From positions 310,001-374,000 of the forward strand of contig NZ_JACTGR010000006.1 of assembly GCF_014489075.1 (NCBI RefSeq): a DNA stretch of 64,000 bases, written 5' to 3'. Of this stretch, positions 42,366-51,184 are shown piece after piece. Under the pieces are notes generated by a model. That model saw only the letters and a program-made list of their open reading frames with translations, ran no database searches and had not been told where the DNA came from. Made by a program: the position numbers and the translations under genes. Numbering within the stretch: the stretch's first letter is position 1; the number at the start of each line of letters is the position of its first letter. The stretch is from Sphingomonas sp. JC676 (GTDB taxonomy: Bacteria; Pseudomonadota; Alphaproteobacteria; Sphingomonadales; Sphingomonadaceae).

Positions 42366-43037
42366 ATGTCCTGGCAAGTCTCCGTCGTACCGCATGGCAT
42401 CGAGCAGCAGCCGGTGGTCGTGATCGACCGGTTCGCCGATGCCGATCGCTTCCTCGACGATGTCTCGTTCCTGTCGCTGCGGCCGATGGGCGAGCATTAT
42501 CCGGGCGTGCGCGCCGCCGTCGCGCCCGCGATGCTGCGCGACCTGCTGGTGCAGCTGGAGCCGATCGCCGAAAGCGTGTTCGGCATCGCGAAGCTGGAGA
42601 TCGTCGACGCATTCTACTCGCTGGTGACCAGGCCTGGATCGGCGCTCACGCCGATCCAGCGGCTGCCGCATTTCGACGAGGTATCGCCGAGCCGGCTCGC
42701 CTTGCTGCATTTCCTGTCGCGCGACGAGAGCAGCGGGACCGCATTCTACCGGCACCGCAGCACCGGTTTTGAATCGATCCATGCCGCGCGCCTGCCCGAA
42801 TATCGCGCCGCGCTGCAGGCGGACATCGCGCGCGCGGGCCTGCCAGACGCAAGTTACATCGCCGGTGACACGCCACTGTTCGAACAGATTGCGATGCACC
42901 AAGGACACTATAATCGCGCGATCCTCTATCGCTCGAATACACTCCATTGCGCAGCGATTCCGCAGGCCATGGTGTTGAGTGAAGACCCGGCCGTCGGGCG
43001 GCTGACGGTCAACACCTTCCTGGATGCTGCGCGGTAA
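42366..43037 (+). CDS. DUF6445 family protein (2-oxoglutarate/Fe(II)-oxygenase-like)
   Basis: 223 residues from ATG 42366; no strong ribosome site. Recognised as the DUF6445 group often found beside TonB receptors and 'tryptophan halogenases' in Sphingomonadales, Caulobacterales and Xanthomonadales. PHFDEVSPSRLALLHFLS (His102-x-Asp104) and LYRSNTLHCAA (His194) give an H-x-D...H triad like that of Fe(II)/2-oxoglutarate oxygenases, with FYRHRSTGFE between. The enzyme idea is inference from these residues. It lies 165 bp before the receptor, same strand, and the LacI-type box lies between them. Confidence 0.75.
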   Translation: MSWQVSVVPHGIEQQPVVVIDRFADADRFLDDVSFLSLRPMGEHYPGVRAAVAPAMLRDLLVQLEPIAESVFGIAKLEIVDAFYSLVTRPGSALTPIQRLPHFDEVSPSRLALLHFLSRDESSGTAFYRHRSTGFESIHAARLPEYRAALQADIARAGLPDASYIAGDTPLFEQIAMHQGHYNRAILYRSNTLHCAAIPQAMVLSEDPAVGRLTVNTFLDAAR

Positions 43038-43081
43038 CACGCTGCTGTTGCGGAAAAACAACGCCCTGCATGGCTGCCAAC

Positions 43082-43093
43082 TGAATACGTATG
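43082..43093. promoter_or_regulatory. LacI-type box, copy 1
   Basis: TGAATACGTATG, core palindrome ATACGTAT, 110 bp upstream of the TonB receptor start. The identical 12-mer is found in the lacI/amylase intergenic region at 49249-49260. Confidence 0.6.
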
Positions 43094-43202
43094 TGGCCGA
43101 CTTGGCACTAGGCACCCCCCCGTCCACAAGCGCCGGGAATGGGTCAGTCGATCGTCCGTGATGGAGCGGGCGGGGGCATGACACCGACAGGGGAGGATTT
43201 CA

Positions 43203-46121
43203 GTGTCCCATATCGATTCCGGTTTTTCAGCGCGCGCGCGTCTCGCGCTGCGCTCCAGCACCGTTGCGCTCAGCAGCATCTTCCTGGTCACCGGCGGCGC
43301 CGCGTTCGCGCAGGAAGCGCCGAACCCGCAGTCACCGAACGCCAATCCTACTTCCGTCGCAACCGTAGAGGCGCCGGCGCCCGCGGCGAACCCCACGCCC
43401 GATCAGGAAGCCAGCCAGCAGCAGACCTTCGACGACACTGTCGATGACGGCACCGCGATCGTCGTCACCGGCATCACCGCCAGCCTTGCCAATTCCGCGC
43501 GGATCAAGCGTGACGCCACGCTGATCGTCGACTCGGTCTCCGCCGAGGATGTCGGCAAGCTGCCCGACGTCTCGATCGCGGACGCGCTTGCCCGCCTGCC
43601 CGGCGTCACCGCGCAGCGGCTCGAGGGCCGCGATCAGCGCCTGTCGATCCGCGGCCTCGGCCCCGATTTCTCGACGACGTTGCTCAACGGCCGCGAACAG
43701 GTCACCGTCGGCGACAATCGCGGCGTCGAATATGACCAGTATCCGTCGGAATTCTTCCGTAACGTCAATGTCTACAAGTCCGCCGACGCCTCGCTGATCG
43801 CGGCCGGCATCTCGGGCACCGTCGATCTGCGCATGCTGCGTCCGCTCGATCAGCCCAACCGGATCATCGCGATCAACGTGCGCGGCCAGATGAACGGCAT
43901 CGATAAGCTCAATCCGGATGGCTCGCGCTACGGCTATCGCGCCTCGGCGACCTATGTCGACAAGTTCGCGAACGACACGCTCGGCATCGCGATCGGCGTC
44001 TCGGCGACCAAGACCCCGTCGCAGGACGAGCGCTACAATGCCTGGGGCTATGCGGGCAGCGGCACCGCCGCCGACCCGTTCGTGCTGGGTGGCGCCAAGC
44101 CCTATGTCCAGTCGAACGAGCTGAAGCGCTATGGCGCGGTCGGCACGATCGAATGGGAGCCGTCGGACAGCTTCCACTCGACCTTCGACGCGCTCTATTC
44201 GCATTTCGAGGAAACGCAGCTCCTGCGCGGCATCGAGTTCCCGCTCGGCTTCTCCGATCCGGTGAAGAGCGGCATCACCGTCGACGACGGCTTTGCGACC
44301 AAGACGACCTTCAGCAATGTCTTCGCGGTGCAGCGCAACGATTATAACCAGCGCAAGGCCGAGAACATCTCGCTGGGCTGGAACAACGATTTCAGGCTCA
44401 CCGACACCATCCACTTCAACGTCGATGCGAGCTGGTCGCGCGCCACCCGCACCGATTTCCTGCTGGAGACCAACACCGGTTCGGGCTTCGCCAAGAGCGG
44501 CCTGCCCGACACCGTCACCGTCACCCAGAACGGTAACGGCACCTATCGCATCGTGCCGACGCTCGACTATACCGACACCAACATCTTCAAGCTGACCGAC
44601 CCGCAGGGCTGGGGCAATAACGGCACGCAGCAGGTGGTCCAGTCGGGCTTCCTCAACCGCCCGAGCTTCAAGGACGATCTCAAGTCGCTCCGCGCCAGCC
44701 TGAACGGCGAGTTCGGGGGCGGCGCAATAAGGGGTTGGGAAGTCGGCGGCAATTATTCGCAGCGCGAGAAGACCAGCGCCTTCACCTCCTATTTCCTGTG
44801 CCCCACCGGCGGCGGCACCAACTGCACGGTTGCGAGCGGCACGCCGCTGTCCGCGCCGCTGCCCACCGCCGCGCTGCTGGGCGAGAACATCCCGCTCGAC
44901 TATCTGGGCATCCCCAAGATGCTCACCTGGGATCCGCTCTACGTCTACCACAACGCGCTCAACGCCGCGTTCGACGGCCGCCCCGTGTCGCTGGTGCGCG
45001 ACAATACGGTGACGGAGAAGGTGTGGACCGGCTATGGCAAGCTGAACATCGACGGCACGGTAGGTGGTAAGGCGCTGAAGGGTTCGATCGGCTTGCAGGT
45101 GGTCCATAGCGATCAGAGCTCGGACGGTCAGATCGCCAGCGTCAACAACGGCGCCGTCACGATCGCACCCGCGTTCGAGAAGGTGACCTATACCGATTTC
45201 CTGCCCAGCGCGACCATGTCGGTCGAGCTGATCCCGGGCGGCTACATCAAGCTCGGCGCGTCGCAGACGATGGTCCGGCCGCGGCTCGACCAGGAACGCG
45301 TGACGCAGGACGTGGCGATCAACTTCGGCAACATCCAGCTCAACAACACCAATCCAGGGCTGAACCCGGTGTTCACGTCGACCGGCGGCAACGTGGCGCT
45401 GCGACCGTACAAATCGACCAACATCGACCTGTCGGTGGAGAAATATTTCGCGGGCGGCGGCTATGTTGCGCTGTCGGGCTATTTCAAGGACCTGACCGAC
45501 TTCGTCGATCCCAACAACAAGCTGCCTTATGATTTCTCGGGCCTGCTCGGCGCACTGACGCCGGCACAGCAGGCGATCGTCATCGCCAATGGGCTCACCC
45601 TCGGCACCGTCGCGGCACCGGCCAATACCGGCCGCGGCCAGGTGCTGGGCGGCGAAGCCACGATCTCGCTGCCGTTCAAGGTGATGACCAGCGCGCTGGA
45701 CGGGTTCGGCGTGTTTGCGACCGGCAACTACACCTACTCGTCGATCAAATATGCCAATAATCCGAACCAGGCGATCACGCTGCCGGGTCTCTCGGATTGG
45801 ACGCTCAGCGGCACCGCCTATTTCGAGAAATGGGGCTTCCAGGCGCGCGCCAGCTACCGCTATCGCTCGTCGTTCCTGGCCGAAGTCGCCGGCCTCTCGG
45901 CCGCGCCGACCTATCGCACCGCCAAGTCGGAAGGCATTCTCGACGCCCAGATCGGCTACGAGTTCCAGTCCGGCTTCCTGCAGGGCTTCTCGATCCTGGC
46001 CCAGGCCAAGAACCTGACCGACCGTCCGTTCGTCACCTATCAGAACAACGATCCGCGCCAGGTGATCGATTACCAGCGCTACGGCCGCGATTATTATATC
46101 GGCCTTTCCTACAAATTCTGA
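43203..46121 (+). CDS. TonB-dependent receptor, probable maltodextrin/alpha-glucan transporter
   Basis: 972 residues from GTG 43203, which has GGGGAGG 7 nt upstream. Signal peptide ends GGAAFA. A Pro/Ala-rich spacer leads to the TonB box-like TAIVVTGI, then the plug (SVSAEDVGKLPDVSIADALA, RLPGVTAQRLEGRDQRLSIRG, LNGREQV) and a 22-strand barrel ending FYKF-type (YYIGLSYKF). The N-terminal pattern is that of the large Caulobacter-Xanthomonas TonB receptor group, which includes Caulobacter MalA. The neighbouring amylase, alpha-glucosidases, MFS gene and LacI box point to maltodextrin uptake across the outer membrane. Followed by an intrinsic terminator before the halogenase homologue. Confidence 0.92.
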   Translation: MSHIDSGFSARARLALRSSTVALSSIFLVTGGAAFAQEAPNPQSPNANPTSVATVEAPAPAANPTPDQEASQQQTFDDTVDDGTAIVVTGITASLANSARIKRDATLIVDSVSAEDVGKLPDVSIADALARLPGVTAQRLEGRDQRLSIRGLGPDFSTTLLNGREQVTVGDNRGVEYDQYPSEFFRNVNVYKSADASLIAAGISGTVDLRMLRPLDQPNRIIAINVRGQMNGIDKLNPDGSRYGYRASATYVDKFANDTLGIAIGVSATKTPSQDERYNAWGYAGSGTAADPFVLGGAKPYVQSNELKRYGAVGTIEWEPSDSFHSTFDALYSHFEETQLLRGIEFPLGFSDPVKSGITVDDGFATKTTFSNVFAVQRNDYNQRKAENISLGWNNDFRLTDTIHFNVDASWSRATRTDFLLETNTGSGFAKSGLPDTVTVTQNGNGTYRIVPTLDYTDTNIFKLTDPQGWGNNGTQQVVQSGFLNRPSFKDDLKSLRASLNGEFGGGAIRGWEVGGNYSQREKTSAFTSYFLCPTGGGTNCTVASGTPLSAPLPTAALLGENIPLDYLGIPKMLTWDPLYVYHNALNAAFDGRPVSLVRDNTVTEKVWTGYGKLNIDGTVGGKALKGSIGLQVVHSDQSSDGQIASVNNGAVTIAPAFEKVTYTDFLPSATMSVELIPGGYIKLGASQTMVRPRLDQERVTQDVAINFGNIQLNNTNPGLNPVFTSTGGNVALRPYKSTNIDLSVEKYFAGGGYVALSGYFKDLTDFVDPNNKLPYDFSGLLGALTPAQQAIVIANGLTLGTVAAPANTGRGQVLGGEATISLPFKVMTSALDGFGVFATGNYTYSSIKYANNPNQAITLPGLSDWTLSGTAYFEKWGFQARASYRYRSSFLAEVAGLSAAPTYRTAKSEGILDAQIGYEFQSGFLQGFSILAQAKNLTDRPFVTYQNNDPRQVIDYQRYGRDYYIGLSYKF

Positions 46122-46144
46122 TCCCGGCCCCTCCCGGCTATACA

Positions 46145-46179
46145 GGGCTGCCGTCGCATCACGCGGCGGCAGCCCTTTT
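46145..46179 (+). terminator. Rho-independent terminator after the TonB receptor
   Basis: GGGCTGCCG (46145-46153) pairs perfectly with CGGCAGCCC (46167-46175), followed by TTTT. It stands 23 bp before the halogenase-homologue start, so downstream expression needs read-through or its own promoter. Confidence 0.8.
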
Positions 46180-46201
46180 CTTCGATGCGCGAGGCTGAAG
46201 C

Positions 46202-47701
46202 ATGCAGCAGGACCCGGTCACCATCGTCATCGCCGGCGGCGGCACCGCCGGCTGGATGGCCGCCGCGGCGTTCGGGCGTTTCCTCGAAAGCGGCTACCGC
46301 ATCCGGCTGATCGAATCCGAGGAGATCGGCACGGTCGGCGTCGGCGAGGCGACGATCCCCCAGATCCGCCTGTTCAACGAGGCGCTGGGGCTCGACGAGA
46401 ACGCGTTCCTGCGCGCAACCGGCGGCACCTTCAAGCTGGGCATCGAGTTCGACGGCTGGACCGAGCCCGGCCATCGCTACATGCACGCGTTCGGCGATAT
46501 CGGGCGCGATGTCGGGCTGATCGCCTTCCAGCATTACTGGCTCCGGGCGCGCGGTCTGGGCATCGCCAAGCCGCTCCACGCCTATTCGATGAACGAGACC
46601 GCGGCCCGCGCGGGCCGCATGCATCGCGGTGGTCCGCTCACCGCCGCGGCGATCCCGCCCATTCCCTACGCCTTCCATTTCGACGCCGGGCTCTACGCCG
46701 CCTACCTGCGCCGCTTCGCCGAAAATCGCGGCGTCGAGCGGATCGAGGGCAAGATCGCCGAGGTGGCGCGGGTCGAGAATGGCGACGTCGCCGCGCTCGT
46801 GCTGGAATCGGGCCAGCGCATCGATGGCGACCTGTTCCTCGATTGCACCGGCTTTCGCGGGCTGCTGATCGAAGGAGCCCTTGAGACCGGCTATGAGGAC
46901 TGGTCGCGCTGGCTGCCCTGCGACCGCGCGCTCGCGGTGCCGACCGCCAATGTCGGTGCGCCGCTTCCCTATACCCGTGCCATCGCGCGCGAAGCGGGGT
47001 GGCAATGGCGAATCCCGCTCCAGCACCGGACTGGCAACGGCCATGTCTATTGCAGCGCCTTCACCAGCGACCAGGCGGCGGCGGACGTCTTGCTCGCCAA
47101 TCTGGAAGGCAAGCCGCTGGCCGAGCCGCGCCCACTGCGCTTCGTCACCGGCCGGCGCCGGCGCGCCTGGAACCGCAATGTCGTGGCGATGGGCCTTGCC
47201 AGCGGTTTCCTCGAGCCGCTCGAATCGACCAGCATCCATCTGATCCAAGCCGCGGTCTCGCGGCTGCTCAAGCTGTTGCCGACGCTGCCGGTCGCCGATG
47301 CGCTGCGCGACGAATATAATCGCGAGAGTGATTTCGAGATCGAACGGATCCGCGACTTCCTGATCCTGCATTATTGGGCGAACGCCAGGCCCGAGCCTTT
47401 CTGGCAGGCATGCCGCGAAATGACCTTGCCCGACACGTTGCTCGCCAAGATCGAGCTCTGGCGCGACGCCGGCACGATCGTGCGCGAGCATGAGGAATTG
47501 TTCACCGAGGATGGGTGGCTGCAGGTGCTTGCTGGGCAGGGCGTCGAGGCGCGGCGCCATCATCCCCTGGCCGATCAGATCCCGGCGGCGGATCTCGCCG
47601 AATATATGGAGACGCTGGAACTGCTCTATCGGCGCGAGGCGGAGGCGCTGCCCGGCCATGCCGATTTCATCGCGCGCAACTGTGCGGCGCGGCAGGGCTA
47701 G
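46202..47701 (+). CDS. Tryptophan-halogenase-family flavoprotein, receptor-associated
   Basis: 499 residues. FAD-binding GGGTAGWMAAAAF near the N-terminus, VGVGEATIPQIRLFNEALGLDE, then TFKLGIEFDGW with Lys78 at the position of the catalytic Lys of PrnA/RebH. WQWRIPLQHRTGNG is the W-x-W-x-IP motif that blocks monooxygenation, and FLEPLESTSIHLIQ has Glu341 at the second catalytic position. So the residues needed for HOCl-type halogenation are present. The substrate is unknown: such genes sit next to TonB receptors in many carbohydrate loci with no secondary-metabolite cluster. 80 bp after the receptor, past a terminator. Confidence 0.9.
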   Translation: MQQDPVTIVIAGGGTAGWMAAAAFGRFLESGYRIRLIESEEIGTVGVGEATIPQIRLFNEALGLDENAFLRATGGTFKLGIEFDGWTEPGHRYMHAFGDIGRDVGLIAFQHYWLRARGLGIAKPLHAYSMNETAARAGRMHRGGPLTAAAIPPIPYAFHFDAGLYAAYLRRFAENRGVERIEGKIAEVARVENGDVAALVLESGQRIDGDLFLDCTGFRGLLIEGALETGYEDWSRWLPCDRALAVPTANVGAPLPYTRAIAREAGWQWRIPLQHRTGNGHVYCSAFTSDQAAADVLLANLEGKPLAEPRPLRFVTGRRRRAWNRNVVAMGLASGFLEPLESTSIHLIQAAVSRLLKLLPTLPVADALRDEYNRESDFEIERIRDFLILHYWANARPEPFWQACREMTLPDTLLAKIELWRDAGTIVREHEELFTEDGWLQVLAGQGVEARRHHPLADQIPAADLAEYMETLELLYRREAEALPGHADFIARNCAARQG

Positions 47702-47737
47702 GTTGTGAACATAAACCCGGAATGTCGGAGATGGTGG

Positions 47738-47902
47738 TTAGCGGCCATTCCCAATTGGCAGCTTGCAGGCGTCGAGGCCATCATCCCAAGCTCCACCGCG
47801 GTCCAGGCAGCGGTCGCTCGCGATAAAGCCGCGACCTGTCCAACCTACCGAGATGCCGACGAGCAGCGTTGCGATGACGATGAGCAGGGTGCGGCGCTTC
47901 AT
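47738..47902 (-). CDS. 54-residue membrane-anchored protein
   Basis: 54 residues from ATG 47902. One N-terminal hydrophobic helix (RRTLLIVIATLLVGISVGW), then a short periplasmic segment CLDRGGAWDDGLDAC. The 'C-L-D-x-G-G-x-W-D...C' segment recurs in many small proteobacterial membrane proteins, which supports a real gene; its role is unknown. Longer in-frame starts (48019) run through a repeat region and are rejected. Lies alone between the halogenase homologue and the repeat. Confidence 0.6.
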   Translation of the reverse strand: MKRRTLLIVIATLLVGISVGWTGRGFIASDRCLDRGGAWDDGLDACKLPIGNGR

Positions 47903-48014
47903 CCCGTCAGGCTGTCCGCAAAAGGAGAAGCCGTCAATTTCTGCAAAATGTGGCGTTAGCAGACAGTCCATTTTACGAGTCCACGTCCCAGGCTCCGAGC
48001 ACCTTCTCTTCTTC

Positions 48015-48119
48015 GTCACCCCGGACTGGTTCCGGGGCCCACCGGGGGGCAGACGAATGCACCGGGCCTCTGCCGGCTCGCTCGCGGAAGCGTGGATCCC
48101 GGAACTGGTCCGGGGTGAC
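48015..48119. repeat. Long imperfect inverted repeat, REP-like
   Basis: Left arm starts GTCACCCCGGACTGGTTCCG (48015-48043). The right arm, read on the opposite strand, starts GTCACCCCGGACCAGTTCCG (48092-48119). Arms of about 28 bp with a few mismatches flank a 48-bp loop. Similar 'GTCACCCCGGAC...TTCCGGGG' palindromes are dispersed in sphingomonad intergenic regions, from memory. It sits downstream of both flanking genes. Confidence 0.7.
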
Positions 48120-48153
48120 AGATATGGAGCGCTGCTCCTCGGCGTCCGCCGTC

Positions 48154-49206
48154 CTAGGTCGAATTGCGCACCACCAGGCGCGGCTGCAACAGCGTGGTGT
48201 CGGCCGGCTTGTTGGTGATCTGCCGCACGATCGCATCGACCAGCAGCTCGCCGGCGTGGCGATAGTCCTGCGCGACCGTGGTGAGCGGCGGCTGGGTGGT
48301 CGCCGCGGCCGGAATGCCGTCGAAGCCGACGATCGCGACATCGTCGGGGACGCGCAATCCCGCCTCGGTCAGCGCGCGCATCGCGCCCAGCGCGATCAGG
48401 TCCGATGCGGCGAAGATCGCGTCGAACGGGATGCCGCGCGCCAGCAATCGCTGCGTCGCTTCATACCCGTCCTCCTCGACCGACAAGGAATCGGCATGGA
48501 GACCCGGATCGACCGGCAGGTTCGCGGCGCGCATCGCCTCGACCAACCCGCTATAGCGGTCGCGGAACTCGGGATAATGATCGTCGCAATGCCCCAGGAA
48601 GGCGATCCTGCGCCGTCCGCGCTCGATCAGATGCTCGCCTGCGGTGCGCCCGCCGGCGAGATTGTCGCAGCCGATCGTAGTGCCCAGGCCGAGCCGATCG
48701 ACCGAACCCCAGCGCACGAAATGGGTGCCCTGCGCGACCAAAGCTTCCAGCCGCGACTTGTAGAGCTCGTAATCGCCATAGCCGAGCAGGATGATCCCGT
48801 CAGCCTTGCGGCTGTCCTCATAATCCATGTGCCAGTCGGCCGAGAGCTGCTGGAACGAAGTCAGCAGGTCATAGCCGCGCGCTGCGCAGGCGCGCAGGAT
48901 CGATCCGAGCATCGAGAGGAAGAAGGGGTTGATATAGCTGTCGTCGGGCAGCGGGTCCTCGAAGAACAGCAAGGCGAGCGTCATGCTCTGCCCGCGCCTG
49001 AGCGACGATGCGTGCTTGTCGACCGTGTAGTTCAGCTGGCGCGCGATCACTTCGACGCGCATCCGGGTCGCCTCGCTCACCGTCGGATCGCCACGCAGCG
49101 CGCGGCTGACGGTCGGCTGCGAGACCCCGGCCAGCGCAGCGATATCGAACGAGGTCGGCTTGACGTTGCCTCCCGCCGTGCCGCGTGCCTTGAGCTTGGC
49201 TTCCAT
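48154..49206 (-). CDS. LacI-family repressor of the alpha-glucan locus
   Basis: 350 residues from ATG 49206; the frame is open upstream but would overlap the amylase leader. HTH at about residues 15-40 (KPTSFDIAALAGVSQPTVSRALRG) with the Leu-containing hinge region, then a sugar-binding periplasmic-binding-like domain (ADGIILLGYGDYELYKSRLE, WGSVDRLGLGTTIGCDNLAGG, IPFDAIFAASDLIALGAMRAL, VAIVGFDGIPAAA). Comparable to Caulobacter MalR and Xanthomonas SuxR-like regulators. Opposite strand to the operon it is expected to control; the box at 49249 lies 43 bp upstream of its start, so it probably also represses itself. Confidence 0.9.
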   Translation of the reverse strand: MEAKLKARGTAGGNVKPTSFDIAALAGVSQPTVSRALRGDPTVSEATRMRVEVIARQLNYTVDKHASSLRRGQSMTLALLFFEDPLPDDSYINPFFLSMLGSILRACAARGYDLLTSFQQLSADWHMDYEDSRKADGIILLGYGDYELYKSRLEALVAQGTHFVRWGSVDRLGLGTTIGCDNLAGGRTAGEHLIERGRRRIAFLGHCDDHYPEFRDRYSGLVEAMRAANLPVDPGLHADSLSVEEDGYEATQRLLARGIPFDAIFAASDLIALGAMRALTEAGLRVPDDVAIVGFDGIPAAATTQPPLTTVAQDYRHAGELLVDAIVRQITNKPADTTLLQPRLVVRNST

Positions 49207-49248
49207 CACAATGGAATACAGCAGGTGGAGGGGTGGGGGAAGCGATCT

Positions 49249-49260
49249 TGAATACGTATG
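49249..49260. promoter_or_regulatory. LacI-type box, copy 2
   Basis: TGAATACGTATG, identical to copy 1 at 43082. It lies between divergent lacI (start 49206) and the amylase (start 49346), where one bound repressor could control both. Confidence 0.65.
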
Positions 49261-49345
49261 CCATGCGCTTGGCTTCCGGCGCCGCTGCACCCAGAACGGC
49301 GCGCGACATGCCCGGCAGCAGACCGGGCCTGCGAAGGGGGAGCGC

Positions 49346-51184
49346 TTGCACGGTCTGGCGATACGAACGGCGGCGATCCTTGCCCTTCTGCTTGGCAGCA
49401 TGGGGAGCAATCCCGCGCGCGCGCAGCAGACGCCGGATTTCCGCGCGCGTCTGCCGCAGGACGAGATCATCTATTTCCTGCTCCCCGATCGCTTCGAGAA
49501 TGGCGATCCGTCCAACGATCGCGGCGGCCAGACCGGCGACCGGCTGAAGACGGGATACGACCCGACCGCCGCGGGCTTCTATCACGGCGGCGATCTGAAG
49601 GGCCTGATCCGCCGGCTGGACTATATCCAGGCGCTCGGCGCGACCGCGATCTGGGTCGGCCCGATCTTCCGCAACAAGCCGGTGCAGGGCCCGCCGGGGC
49701 ATGAATCGGCCGCCTATCACGGCTATTGGATCACCGACTTCACCCATGTCGATCCGCATTTCGGCACCGATAAGGATTTCGCCGCGCTGGTCGATGCCGC
49801 GCATGCGCGGGGGATGAAGGTCTATATGGACATCATCGTCAACCACACGGCGGACGTGATCCAGTATCGTGAATGTCCGCCGGGGGCCGATTGCCCGTAT
49901 CGCGATCGCGCGAACTATCCCTATCGACGCCGCGGCGGCATTGCGGGCGCGCCGATCAATCCGGGCTTCACGGGCGAGGACGACCGCAGCGCGGCCAATT
50001 TCGCGCACCTCACCGATCCGCGCTACGCCTACACGCCGTTCGTGCCTGACGCGGAAAAAACGGTGAAGGCGCCGGCCTGGCTCAACGATCCGATCTATTA
50101 CCACAACCGCGGCAACTCGACCTTTGCGGGCGAGAGCAGCACGCTCGGCGACTTTTCCGGCCTCGACGATCTGATGACCGAGAATCCGCGCGTCGTGCAG
50201 GGCATGATCGACATTTTCGGCGGCTGGATCGACCGCTACGGCGTGGACGGCTTCCGCATCGACACCGCGCGCCATGTCGAGCCCGAATTCTGGCAGGCGT
50301 TCGTGCCGGCGATGCTGGCCCGGGCGAAGGCCAAGGGCATCCCCAATTTCCACATCTTCGGCGAAGTCGCGCTGCAGACGCTCGATGTCGGGATGCTGGC
50401 GCGGCACACTCTGGTCGATCGCCTGCCGGCCGTACTCGATTTCGCCACGCGCCAGGCGATCCTGCAGACCGTCACCGGCACGCAGGAGCCCGGCGCCTGG
50501 GACAGACTGGTGAATGGCGACGCGCTCTATCCGAACGGCTTCGAGACCGCCGCACAGCTGCCGACTTTTATCAGCAATCACGATGACGGCCGGCTCGCCT
50601 TTTTCGTGCGCAAGGCATTCCCTGCCGCAAGCGAGGCCGAGATACTGGCGCGGGTCGAGCTCGCGCATGCGATGCTGCTGACCTTGCGCGGGGTGCCCAC
50701 CATCTATGCGGGCGACGAGCAGGGTTTCGTGGGCGACGGGCGCGACCGTGATGCGCGCGAGGACATGTTCGCCAGCAAGGTCGCCAGCTACAACGACAAC
50801 CGCCTGCTCGGGACCGATACCACCACTGCGACGGCACATTTCGGGCAGGACAATCCCCTGTTCCAGGAAATCGCCAAACTCGCCCGCCTGCGCGTCGCGA
50901 CGCCGGCGCTGACCCGCGGTCGCGAGATGTTGCGTGCGCGCAGCGATGCGCCCGGTCTGCTCGCGCTGTCGCGTTTCGATCCGACGACGGGGACCGAAAT
51001 ATTGCTGGCGTTCAATTCCTCCGCCGTGCCGCTCCAGCGCCAGGTCGAGATCGGCGCCGAAGCCGTTTCCGCCGAAACCCTGGCCGGCGCCGGGTGCGCC
51101 GCCCGCGCCTCGGCGCCCGGCAGCCTGACCATCACCCTCGCGCCGTTCGGCTATGCCGTATGCGCCATGAAGGCCCCTCGATGA
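49346..51184 (+). CDS. Secreted GH13 alpha-amylase family enzyme (TTG start)
   Basis: 612 residues from TTG 49346, which has AAGGGGGAG 3 nt before it and gives a proper signal peptide (GLAIRTAAILALLLGSMGSN, cleavage near ARAQ); the in-frame ATG at 49160 lies inside lacI. GH13 regions: I DIIVNH, II GFRIDTARH (nucleophile Asp), III GEVA (acid/base Glu), IV FISNHDD. The DEIIYFLLPDRFENGD start and a C-terminal beta domain agree with periplasmic maltodextrin-cleaving amylases. Overlaps the alpha-glucosidase start by 4 bp (ATGA). First gene of the five-gene catabolic operon. Confidence 0.92.
   Translation: MHGLAIRTAAILALLLGSMGSNPARAQQTPDFRARLPQDEIIYFLLPDRFENGDPSNDRGGQTGDRLKTGYDPTAAGFYHGGDLKGLIRRLDYIQALGATAIWVGPIFRNKPVQGPPGHESAAYHGYWITDFTHVDPHFGTDKDFAALVDAAHARGMKVYMDIIVNHTADVIQYRECPPGADCPYRDRANYPYRRRGGIAGAPINPGFTGEDDRSAANFAHLTDPRYAYTPFVPDAEKTVKAPAWLNDPIYYHNRGNSTFAGESSTLGDFSGLDDLMTENPRVVQGMIDIFGGWIDRYGVDGFRIDTARHVEPEFWQAFVPAMLARAKAKGIPNFHIFGEVALQTLDVGMLARHTLVDRLPAVLDFATRQAILQTVTGTQEPGAWDRLVNGDALYPNGFETAAQLPTFISNHDDGRLAFFVRKAFPAASEAEILARVELAHAMLLTLRGVPTIYAGDEQGFVGDGRDRDAREDMFASKVASYNDNRLLGTDTTTATAHFGQDNPLFQEIAKLARLRVATPALTRGREMLRARSDAPGLLALSRFDPTTGTEILLAFNSSAVPLQRQVEIGAEAVSAETLAGAGCAARASAPGSLTITLAPFGYAVCAMKAPR

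Noticed and set aside
43332..45107. 591-codon minus-strand open frame
   Set aside because: Antisense to the TonB receptor, low-complexity composition.
49160..49345. ATG at 49160 as amylase start
   Set aside because: It lies within the divergent lacI coding region and would place about 60 unrelated residues before the signal peptide.
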